Assembly (NCBI GenBank): GCA_947095535.1
Contig: OX352772.1
Span: forward strand, 314,350,018 to 314,414,017
From: Poecilobothrus nobilitatus
Taxonomy: Eukaryota; Arthropoda; Insecta; Diptera; Dolichopodidae
DNA: 64,000 nt
Reading direction: 5' to 3'
The notes beneath the pieces were generated by a model, which saw only the letters and a list, made by a program, of their open reading frames with translations, was not told the origin of the DNA and did no database searches. This document shows, piece by piece, positions 34,845-45,116 of the stretch. Numbering within the stretch: the first letter of the stretch is position 1; each line of letters opens with the position of its first letter. The translations under genes and the position numbers were made by a program.

Positions 34845-35265
34845 AGTGTCCAAGAAAATTGCTTTATATAATATTTTATGCTCAAGTGTTTGAAGAACGT
34901 TATGTAATATGAAAGGGTTTGCAGATACAGAATTAGGCCAGTTAAGGTCCGTTTTGGTACAGTTGTGATACCCGAGATGAGATTTTCTTCTAATTAAATC
35001 ATTGGGTGCTTATTAAAAAGACACTGAAAATCGATTAAGTCCACCTCTGAATAATAGAACAGGTTATTTAAGAGGAATTTCCTCAAAAACTTTTTTCTGT
35101 TTAGAGCCAGAACTGGACATTCACACTATAGGTGAAAAATTAATTCCTCTTCTTCTTTATCTTTGTAATTTTTGTTAAAGTCATATGAGGTAAGTCTTAA
35201 TTTTTGTTAAAGTCGTATGAGGTTAGTCTTATAGAGTTTAGTTCTAAAATCTGGCATCTCTAAGG
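34845..35265 (-). pseudogene. LINE 3' end: reverse-transcriptase C-terminus plus 3' UTR
   Basis: On the minus strand, from about 35190 to 34994, the reading is SYDFNKNYKDKEEEELIFHL, a stop, CECPVLALNRKKFLRKFLL, and then LNDF-like sequence to HPMI and TAA (34994-34996). This is the 'EEEET.EHLLCECPAL' tail of R1/jockey-superfamily elements. The 3' UTR follows with tcgggtatcacaactgtacc and cggaccttaactggcct, wording typical of such LINEs. It faces the plus-strand LINE fragment at 34357-34594 tail to tail. A 32-bp tandem duplication lies at its 5' edge. Confidence 0.75.
35166..35229. repeat. Tandem duplication, two 32-bp units
   Basis: The unit taatttttgttaaagtc(a/g)t followed by atgaggt(a/t)agtct occurs twice with period 32 and two differences, inside the LINE coding remnant. 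Confidence 0.85.
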
Positions 35266-35269
35266 CCTA

Positions 35270-37623
35270 ACATCATATTTGTTTTTGAATATCAATATAA
35301 TAAAAATTAAAATGTACTTACAAGTTGTACATGAATTGTTAAAATTTCTGTTAAAATAATAAGTACTTATTGTTTTCAGAACAAATTTTTCTAATATTGT
35401 ATTAAATTTTTTTTTCATTTTATTTATATTTCGAATTCTAACTGTAATTTTTACATAATATTCTGTAATATTAGAAATCGATAACAATTTTCTTACACTA
35501 ATAATATTTATTATGTTAAACGGATACTTAATATACGACAAAATGTGTTAAAGATCCAATTTAATGTTAAGCACCTGCATAAAAATCTCTTTTTTTATAT
35601 TCTATCTATAAGGATGACAAACAAAAAAAAAAAAAAATAAATAAATATTGAGAAGAACAAAAGAAAATATGTATTTTCTATTCTATTATTATATTTGTAT
35701 TCCTTTCATCGTATATAATTTGTCCAATTTAAAGTTAATTCGTATTATTAGAGGTCCATTATCATTTTGATAGAAAAATTGTCATCTACATGATATGAAT
35801 TTATTGTGTGTCTGTGTGTGCGTGTATTTTAGTATGACAGGACAATAAAATAAAAGAATTTTAATAATGAGGTTTGATTAAGTTTTTTTTTTTTTTTTTA
35901 AACCAATTTCTTGATATCAAATCAGTATTGAAAGAAGTTAGTTTTAATAAAATTCAAGAATTAAATTATAGTTATTTGATTTTTCTTCAATTCGATTTCG
36001 ATTTCGATTTCAATTTGATTAGAATTAGCCTCAATAAATTTTTATTTTGTGGTTATTACGAATATTTTATTTTTAAATATGTATTTTTTATTTTATTTTT
36101 GAGAAGTGAAATTTTCGTTATTTGTTAAAAAAAAAAAAAAATAAAAAATATAACTTAAATAAAATTTGTCTTAGTCGTGTTATCCTCTAAATAAAAATTC
36201 TTAATTTTTTTTTTTTTTATAATCGATTATCGTGCATTGAATTTATTTTTTGAAAAATTCAAAACTAATCTAAATTGGATTTTTAAATAAAACAATAATC
36301 TCAAAAACTAATAAACTATTTCAATGGAGAATATAAATAAGAAGATAAAGTTGTTTTTATAAAAATTGGAAAAAATTATTGATTTGATAATTTGGCTATA
36401 GGTACTTTAGATAAGATGCCACGCCCGATTGTTTTATAACTTTGTACAAATTGTTTTATAATTCAATAAAAATCTGATGGTTCCGATTGAAGTTGGATGC
36501 TCTAAGTAGCTCATATGTTCCATAAATTTTGTAATGCAACATTTTTAAATTTAAAAGATTTTGTAACGCAAGATTTTACAATGCAAGATTTTGTAATGTA
36601 AAACTTAACCTGCAAAATAGTTGTTTTGTGGAAGTTATACATACATACATGTATTATGTACTTTATTTTAAATCACACTCATTAGCAAACATTTAAATAG
36701 CATAAATTAACAATAATTTAATAAAGTTTTTTTTTTAACAAAGAAATGTAAATTTAATATTTATTTTAAATAAATAAAAATAAATGAAAGACAATCTTTT
36801 CATTTCAGTATAAGAAAATTTGGAGAAGTGACCATTTCTTGTAATAAAAAGAATATGTAATATATCTTTATAAATGATAGGTGGTTATTTAGTTAGACTT
36901 GTTAGAATGTTAGAATTTAGTTAGAATGGTACATAACAAAGGAAGAAAATTTAAGTAATCAAAAATTTATTTTATTTTGATAATATTTGTACCTAAATAA
37001 AAAAACTGTAATATATATTTAACAAACATATTCCCTACATAAAATACATACATATTTATGTCTAAGTTTCTATTATATCAAAATATTCTACTAAAGTTAA
37101 CGAGCATAATATAAAAAATCTGAAAAGAAACCTTCAAAATTTAAATTTTGATTATGTCTTTCAAAACAAACAAAAAAATAAATCAAAGTGTTAAGTAAGA
37201 GGCTTCGAAAATTTCTTTTTTTTTGCCTTTGAAAGTTCTTAATATTCAATATACATTTAGATACACGAATACACATACATATGTAAAGAGTATAAATTCC
37301 ATTATTCGAAATGTCAAAGTTCGAAAGTAAAAACAAAAAAAAAAAAAAAAACAAATAAAAAAACCATCAATCATAAATAATTTAAAATTTTCTTCTAATG
37401 TACTATTTTATAAATACAGTCTTTTTCAAAAGTTTTACAATTACTTACACAGAAAATTAATTTATTTGATTAGCAGAAAAGACAAAATACATTTTCTTTT
37501 TTATTTAGCATTGTTAAAACAAATTTAAATTATTCTTCAGAAACACGTATAAAATTTCAAAAACCATAAATAATAAGGGATTTGAAGGAGAATTTTTAAA
37601 AACATGTTTTGAAAGAGCATAAA
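35270..37623. other. AT-rich non-coding stretch
   Basis: Holds a gtgtgtgtctgtgtgtgcgt-like patch near 35805-35825, a ttcgatttcgatttcgattt-like patch near 35990-36010, and the 15-bp tandem repeat noted separately. Open frames here are low complexity. Confidence 0.5.
36557..36601. repeat. Short tandem repeat, three 15-bp units
   Basis: The units gattttgtaacgcaa, gattttacaatgcaa and gattttgtaatgtaa are in direct succession. A weaker fourth unit may lie upstream. Confidence 0.85.
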
Positions 37624-38073
37624 ACAAGGCAGAATGTATACCAACGGTTTTTAAAGGCACAAATTTCCAAAACACAATACAAACTGTTTAGAATTGTGAC
37701 TATGCACCAAAATTTGAAAATTTCATATAATAAGAAAAAAAGTGAAAATATGACTTTTTTGCAATTTTGAGGGGCTGTAACTCCGCAACGCTATATTACT
37801 AAGAAAAATAGTCAACATACGTAAAAATTACTGAAGCTTTAATTTTTTTATATTACTGAAGCTTTAATTTTTATGTCTTGCCGACGAAAAATTTTGTACA
37901 GGTGTCTAAAAATAGCAAATTTTTGTGCCCTAAAAGCTCTTAAACAGGGGGTGGTACAAAAAATTTCAATGCTCTATCTTTAACGGAGTAGAAGTTTTGT
38001 AAACAGACGGATGGACGGAAAGATTGAAACTAATAGGAACATTTTTTCAATAATTTTTTGAAAATATGCTGAA
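37624..38073 (+). mobile_element. Dispersed repeat family C, copy D (internal deletion)
   Basis: The left end acaaggcagaatgtatacca and the first half are present through taaacagggggtggtac. The sequence then jumps to ctctatctttaacggagtag and the gacggatggacgg block, so about 350 bp of the interior are missing. The right end ttttgaaaatatgctgaaaa is diverged. Confidence 0.8.
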
Positions 38074-38179
38074 AATGTGATCTTCTTTTTAAGTTTAAAA
38101 GATCTTTAATATTTTATCTATAGTTTAGTAAGAAAATATGTTTAATTAAGTATTTACCAACCTTTCAAATTTTCAAAAT

Positions 38180-38525
38180 AATTGAATGATGATTGGCAAA
38201 AAATGTCTGATGTCGAGATCCGACAAAGAAAATGGAAATCTATCGATCTCATCTCATCTCATTGCCATCTCATCTCATTGGAATCACTGAAGTACGCGTC
38301 GTGATTGGAAACATAAGAGAACTTGAGGAATAACCATTTTAGCTGAGACAACATCGTTAAATAAGACATGGTTACAAATCAAAAGTTTGGCCAATGATGT
38401 GAATTGATGGAAAGAATTTTTGAGCGCTCAAAATCTCGATAGGAGTTAAAGGAAGCAGGAGAAGAGAGAAGATTGAAATCATGGCGAATCTGTTCCATAA
38501 CAGAACTTGTTTTTTCATGTCCAAA
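38180..38525. other. Complex island, unassigned
   Basis: The sequence is richer and less repetitive than its surroundings. It includes a duplicated atctcatctcattg block at about 38245-38281. A plus-strand reading starts MSDVEIRQRKWKSID, but stops follow soon. It is probably a decayed transposon coding region. No family could be named. Confidence 0.35.
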
Positions 38526-39944
38526 TAAAGTTTTTTCAAAAGTTAATCGGAACCTAAAGTAAATTTTAACTAAATATTATAGCTTTTAATTTTTTCGAAA
38601 TCTGTTTATGAAGTACTATAACTTACAGATAATAATACTTAATAATAATACTTAAGATACATTTTGAAGTATAATTTAAAAAAAAAAGCTAAAAAATTAT
38701 GTTTGGTGCTAGTACTAAATTTTAAAAAATATTAAATTATTATCACTAAAAATTATCAATTTGGCTTTAATCGAATGATTTCTGTTATGTAGATGTAGAT
38801 ATTTAAATTTAATTTTATTAATAAAAATGCTTTAAAGTTTAAGTTTAGACAACAAATTTTTGCTTCAAATTTTTCTGAATTTTTTTTATCTGGTTTTAGA
38901 CTATACATAATTAGAAAATAAAAACTTCTGATATCCATGTCTTTTCTGATGTAAATATAAAGTTGGCTTACAAATAAAAATTTCAAATATTTTAAAAGAG
39001 TTAAATAATTTTACTATTTGAAATTTAAAATTCTCCCTTCAACTAATAATTAAATATAATTATTACATATTATCTAATTAAAATTATGTATGTATCTTTA
39101 AAATTGTCCAAAAATAATTCAGAATGCAAAAAATTTATGAAAATTTTCAAATTTTACCCAATGGAAAAGCTGAAGAATGAAACAGCTGATAATGATAGAA
39201 ATACATAAAAGCATTGAGAAATACTGGTGAAAATTTGACAAATATTTTATAAAAGATCGAAAATGTTGTTTATAGATGTTTTTTTTTAAATCAGAGCAGA
39301 GCATGAACTGTCAAAATAATAATCCCTTTTTTTTTTTTAGCTCTGAGAGCTCATAGCTTGTGGTTGGTGTTTTTCTTTTTTTTGAATCAGATTTTTGTCA
39401 TTTGTCTAAGATTTTACTTGTAAAATAAAAAGTGAAATAAATTTATTCTACATATTATAGCAAAAAATTATTTCAACTTTTGAAATACTTTTGTCAGTTA
39501 CTATTTTTATGTTGCTTTACATCATATTTATATTGTATTAAACTTTGAAATTGACAGGTGTAACATATTAAAGAAAATGTAATTTGTTTCATTTAATTTT
39601 AAGAAAATTCAATTTTTTACAGAACATTTTACGAGATTTAAGTAAGAATATTCAATGAAAGAAAAATGTGTTTTTCTGTAAATTTAAAAATAATGTGTGT
39701 AGGTTAAGACATTGTTAAAGGTTAAAGGTTTTCTAATATTGCAAAAAATAAAAAACAAAAGATACTATTAAATTTTGTTGCCTAGATTTCAAATAAGTTG
39801 TCGTTTAAATTTAAAAAATTAAAGTCAAAAAAACTTTTATATTGAATCTAATTCAACTTATTCAATTTCATAAATAAAAGTTTTAGGAGTTTCAAATTCA
39901 TATTTACTTAAAAATACTTTATAAATACTTTTGATTGGTTTGGA
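38526..39944. other. AT-rich non-coding stretch
   Basis: Only A/T-rich sequence. Open frames at 38756-38986 and 39119-39304 are low complexity and not supported. Confidence 0.5.
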
Positions 39945-40200
39945 TACCCAAGAGTTCCTTAAAAATGTTAATGTTATAAAAAAATTTTTTTATGCTACGC
40001 CACCCATTACGAAGCTACATGTATCTCAACATTGAAAAGTATAGTGAAAACGCCCTACTTTCAAATTCTTTCCTGTTTAGGAGCCATTTGGGGTCACAAA
40101 TTAAAAATTTCTTATTTTTAGTCACATGTAATTTAAGCACTAGTACAAAGTTTTTCAAAGTAAAACGCAAAAATTAGATCTTCATAATTAGATTTTTACA
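39945..40200 (-). mobile_element. Dispersed repeat family C, copy H (short, diverged)
   Basis: The sequence tatgctacgccacccattac then gaagctacatgtatctcaac matches, in reverse, the family block gctgtagctccgtaacgggt. The flank cttaaaaatgttaatgttat matches the block before it. Only this middle part remains. Confidence 0.5.
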
Positions 40201-42094
40201 TGTGTTAACAGTTTGTCTTAATTATATAAGATTTTGTTAATATTTAAGAAAGTGTCGAAAGACTTTTAAATTTCTTTTGTAATATAATTTCTAAAAAACT
40301 GATCTAATCAGGCTGCAGATTTTCTTTTAACTTATTCTTTTCAGTTTTTAATTGAACACAGATTTAAAAATATAAGCTAAGGCTAAAGTGAAAATTTGAG
40401 GATTTCCTTCGTTCAAAAAACTGAAATCAGCTGTCAGAAAGTAAAATTGAAAAAATTATTTTACTTTTAAACTTTACAGACTGAATTTCGAACATTAATT
40501 GATATTGTTCGAAACAGTAACAATTGTTCAAAACAGGAACAAGAAAATTGTATCAAAATGTCATCTCATTTGTGTTATTTGTTCTCACTTTGATTGAATT
40601 AGACAACGCAGCTATCAAAACGAACAAAGTAATCTAAAATTATTTTTTTAAATTTAAATTTAATTCTAATTAAAAATTATTATTTATATTTAATTATAAA
40701 ATATTATTTATTTAAAATTTAAATTCAAACTAAATATTATTAATTCTTCGGTTAGTAAAACTGCTAAATGAAGTAGTATATTACCTCCGACTCCAGATAA
40801 TATGGTCAATTATGAATAGATATTATTTGTATATTAAAAAAAAAAAATATACTTTAATTAGAAATGAATCAACCTAAAATAATATTTCCTAAACTTATTG
40901 CGAAAAATTAACCACAGTAGTATGTTAACAAACCTGTATGTTAAATGTAATTACTAATATTCTATATTCAACTAATTAAATTGGTTTGATATTTTATTGA
41001 ATTTTATGCTTAACCTATTCATTTAATTTATTTTGTGACCATTAATCATTAGTACCTTGATTATTATTACTATATATTTGTGTTAAACAAAAAATAAAAA
41101 TATTGAAAAATCTACAGTTTTTTATTATATTTTTTTCAACAAATAGATATCGTTTTGTATTGCCAAGCGTACACACTTATTTAGTGGTCGGTCACCTCAA
41201 TTATATAATCAACTCGTTTATTTAAAAACTTTCAACAAAAAAAATAAATGTAAATCTAAATGTTGAAAGATATTTACAGTTGATCTAGCTTACTAAAAGT
41301 TATTTTGGAAGTATAAAATAATGATTATAAAATAATTTGTTGATTTGAAAATTGTAAGCAAATTTCTTGTAAGTTACGAATTTTATTTGGTAAACTGGTT
41401 GACACACCATACTGGGAAGGGGCCATAAATTGTGTGAATATGCACTAAAATTATTTGATGTTTTAGTTAAAAAATAGGTTAGGATGATGTAGATTCCTAA
41501 AGGCCATGGAGGAATTTTAGAAGTATTTTTCAAATCATAATATAATGGAGGCTCTATTTATAAACATATATTCTTTAGGTTAAATTAGGCAAATTTTTAA
41601 ACATGAACATTTTTAAACAAATTTTTAAGAAAAACAAAAATTTAATTTTGTGTCTGTGGCAAACATTTTTTTTTATAAAAATGGTACATAAATTTGTTTT
41701 TAAATATTTCTTCATAACGTAAAAAGTTCAACATGTTAATAAAAAAGTGGACATCTTTATAAAACCAATTTTAATACTAATATTTTTTTTTTTGGAATAC
41801 TGCATGACATTCCCAATCTGTATTAAGCTTTTATACGTTATATGAAATTAGATTTTTAATAATTTTTTAATGTAATCGTTGTTTAGAATTTTAAATTTTT
41901 GTTTTATGTGTTTAGTTTGATAAATTTCATATGCATGAAATGTTTATTGTTATTTTTCTATAGTTTGGCGACTATCTCTATAGGAAAATGTCTAGGTAAA
42001 TGCAAATTTTTTTCTCTCAAACATAAAATTTTGATAAATCAGTATACGTATCACTGATCTTTTTTATTGATTATCGATCAATAAAAAAACGATA
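40201..42094. other. AT-rich non-coding stretch
   Basis: Mainly A/T runs. The minus-strand open frame at 41300-41533 has a fairly balanced composition near its middle but no recognised domain or splice signal, and it is not called. Confidence 0.45.
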
Positions 42095-42245
42095 GGGCCC
42101 TCGGCAGCCTAGTGAGTAAGAACGTATTGAAATATGTTGTAAACAACGAGAGAGTTTGGATTCGAATCAAAGAATAATTCCCCCTTATGACATTTACAAC
42201 CACGACTGAAAAGGGAAGACTGTCACATTTATGTCACATTCATCC
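42095..42245 (+). mobile_element. tRNA-derived SINE S1, diverged copy
   Basis: It starts gggccctcggcagcctagtg (A box: CAGCCTAGTGA) with B-box-like gattcgaatcaaag about 50 bases on. The body has acatttacaaccacgactga and tcacatttatgtcac, as in the other S1 copies. The tail and target duplications are not clear. Confidence 0.7.
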
Positions 42246-42812
42246 TTTTTGAAATATAGAAACTAACTCCATTTTGGAAATTTGTTTTCACATTTGTAAA
42301 CATATATAAGAAAATTGAAAAATGGATTTAAGTAACTCTATTTTTGTTTTTAATAAAAAGAATATTAAAATGTATAATTTTTAGTCAATAACGAATTTCC
42401 TTCCTCTACGATGTACTTTATTGATTTTTTTTTAATCTAAAAAACATATACATATGTATATTGGTTTTTGTGAAACTATTTGAAATGTACAACTATTAGC
42501 AGATTTAATTTGCTTATGGTTGTTGACTGTCAAAATGTCACCTATCAAATAAGGGGAAATTTATAAATTTACCACGCTAAGTAAAGAGATCTTGATAAAA
42601 ATCTGGATCAACAATTTGTATGAAAACTCATAAATGCTCCGTGATTCAGTCAATAAAAAACACGGCTAAAAATTAATAAAAAAAAATTTAAACTTGTTTA
42701 AAATACGTTGATTTTCTTAAAAAAAAAAGCAATATGGTGCGCACATGATATTTGATTTTACAATTTTGGAAAAAAAAATCACTAAACGTGAACATCTTTA
42801 ATAACAATGACA
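42246..42812. other. AT-rich stretch
   Basis: No gene or repeat could be assigned. Confidence 0.4.
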
Positions 42813-42814
42813 TA

Positions 42815-43405
42815 CAGAGTGGTTCGTAAGTAAGAACCATTCACATATACCAACCTAAAGGGAACAATATGGAGACAAAACTTTCGTATGAGGGTTAGAT
42901 TCTGGGCCCAATAGTTTCAGAGCTGTGGAGTCTTAAAGCAGGATTAGTGCAGTTTTTTTTTTGTTTTGATTAAAATAACTATATAACTTCTGTTAGGAAC
43001 AAATATACAGCATTCTAAAAAATGTTTTTTTAAAGCATAAAAAAGTAGATTTTCTAAATGTATTTATTTATATCTCGATGTTTTTTAGTTTTAGCTCTAG
43101 GTTTTGAAGTTAAAAATTTAAATTTTTTTTAATTTTAGATAGAAAAAAATACCTATTTTGCCAGAAATATATTAAGAAATTTTTTTTAAGTATTTAAAAT
43201 AGCTTCAAATAGCCTCTTTTTCTAAGCTTTAATTTGGTATATACATTACACATACATTAAATTAGCGTTCACCGTTCGGGTGTTCCGAAACTCTTAGGCC
43301 CAGAATCTAACAGAAAACCTTTATTAGGCCCAGAATAATGTCTTGTCTTCACATTATTCCCTACAGAGTGGTATATGTGAAGGCACATAATTACGAATCA
43401 CCCTT
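42815..43405. mobile_element. Tc1/mariner-type MITE with long inverted repeats
   Basis: The left end cagagtggttcgtaagtaag and the reverse complement of the right end, aagggtgattcgtaattatg, match. Similarity continues through ttcacatataccac, gaagacaa-like sequence and ttagattctgggcc, so each arm is about 100-120 bp. TA flanks both ends (42813-42814, 43406-43407), the target duplication of Tc1/mariner elements. The right arm carries an extra internal duplication (two copies of ttctgggcct / aggcccagaat at about 43298-43336). The AT-rich interior encodes no protein. Confidence 0.8.
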
Positions 43406-43407
43406 TA

Positions 43408-44005
43408 TATTGTGTTTATGGCTCTTTTTATGGATTAATTTTTTTTGTACATTATAAGCTTTAAATCAAGTACTGACTCTTTTACAAATTGTTTTTATAT
43501 TATTTGTTATTTAAGTTATGATTTATGTGACTGGCAGATTATGCAAAAAAAAAATAAAAGTGGTATATTCAGGATGATACCACAAAAACTAATTTGTTTG
43601 CATGTTTGAGTTTATTTGAGTCAAAACAAAAAAAAAAAAAATACAAATGACTAAACATTTATTAAAATTATATTTGGTTTAGATTAGTTGAATGATTGTA
43701 AAACTATAATTGAGAAAAAAATTTTTTTTTTAAATAATTGTAATGCCATACTTTTATAAGATACTATATTACTTTATGAAAATTTAAACATTAATGTTAT
43801 AATTTCAAAATTCAGATTTTGATCGATTTATTTTGTTTAGATTTTTAATGGCAGTATATATTTATATTCAAAATTTCAATTTTGACTGATTTAGATTTAA
43901 AGGACACATATGTTGCATATGTTAGATCTTTAAAGCATTCCAGGCAAATAAATATTACAAAAACTAAAGGTAAATGATACTCACATTTTTTTTCTTAAAT
44001 TAATA
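43408..44005. other. AT-rich stretch
   Basis: No gene or repeat could be assigned. Confidence 0.4.
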
Positions 44006-44015
44006 ATTTTCAATT
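44006..44015. repeat. Left target-site duplication of the SINE at 44016-44223
   Basis: The 10-mer attttcaatt recurs exactly at 44224-44233. Confidence 0.7.
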
Positions 44016-44223
44016 GGGGCCTATGTGGCCTAGTGGGTAAGAGCATATAAAATAATCTGTAGACACCGAGGGCATGTGGGCTCGAATCTCACACATTTCG
44101 ATAAAATAATTCAACCTTATTGCCAAGTATAATACACACAGACACACCAGGAAAAGAAAGCCTGTGTAATTTTTTTGTCATATTTATGTAGCAGGGGAGT
44201 ACCTAACCTATAAAAAAATTTAG
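44016..44223 (+). mobile_element. tRNA-derived SINE S1, full-length copy
   Basis: It starts ggggcctatgtggcctagtg (A box TGGCCTAGTGG) and has the B box GGGCTCGAATCTC, closer to the tRNA consensus than in the copy at 4078. The body has agaaagcctgtgtaattttt and catatttatgtagcaggg. It ends in an A-rich tail before a 10-bp TSD. Length about 208 bp. Confidence 0.85.
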
Positions 44224-44233
44224 ATTTTCAATT
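44224..44233. repeat. Right target-site duplication of the SINE at 44016-44223
   Basis: An exact copy of the 10-mer at 44006-44015. Confidence 0.7.
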
Positions 44234-44931
44234 TTGAATCTTGTAGTTATAATTAGTATAATAATATTGCATACCTTTTGATCTTTAATGTATTGAATGT
44301 TTTTTTTTTTTGTTACATTACAAATGGATAAAACAAAATACATATTTAAAAGTTTATTTTAGAAAAATTTAAAAAAAAATGTATCATAGTTTATATTTAA
44401 GAGTAAAAAAAACAAACGATATATTAATCTGGACATCAAAAGTAACGTTTAAATTATGATAAAAAAGAAAATGACAAGTTCACAAACCGGAAAAACCATA
44501 AAAGTTGAAAAAAAATTTTTAAAATAAATAAAAAACAAAAAATAATGTACAAACATAAAATAAAAATAATGAAAGTACAATGTTCTGAATTACAAAAGAC
44601 AAAATAATGAAGATTTTCAATTGAATACGATTTTAAAATTAAAAACATTACATTTTAGAGCACTTCATTTATTTGTATGCCATTTAATGTTAAAATTGCA
44701 TTTTACTTTATAAATTTCTTTGCAAATCAACAGAATAGTCATTTTATTTGTAAAATTATATAATGTAGGTATAGAGAAGTTTCTGCGGTAGTTTTACTAG
44801 TTTCATTTGTATAATGGTGGATTTTTTTTTATTATAAAAAAATGGTAAATCTTTTTTTTTTTTTTAATTAAAAAGTAATTGTTTTGACCTTTGAACTTTG
44901 TCTCTATCATACAGGGTTTATATTTTTATAC
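44234..44931. other. AT-rich stretch between SINE and hAT element
   Basis: No gene is seen. The open frame at 44454-44648 is low complexity. Confidence 0.45.
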
Positions 44932-44939
44932 GGGGTACG
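44932..44939. repeat. Left 8-bp target duplication of the hAT element
   Basis: ggggtacg, repeated exactly at 48264-48271. Eight base pairs is the hAT target-duplication length. Confidence 0.95.
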
Positions 44940-45052
44940 CAGCACCGGCGCTAGAGTTTCAGATGATGTGTGAAAATTGCATATTACCGCCTTCGCATTC
45001 CATAATAAGAGTAAAAAAAACGATAAATGCATACATAACAAAACAATATAAC

Positions 45053-45058
45053 TTTATT
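45053..45058 (-). terminator. Poly(A) signal of the hAT transposase gene
   Basis: AATAAA on the minus strand, about 60 bases past the stop codon and inside the transposon. Position is suitable, but the word is common in AT-rich DNA. Confidence 0.4.
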
Positions 45059-45116
45059 ACTTTTAATTTAATTCATATTTATTATAAAAACATAAAAATC
45101 TTAATATATAAGCAAA

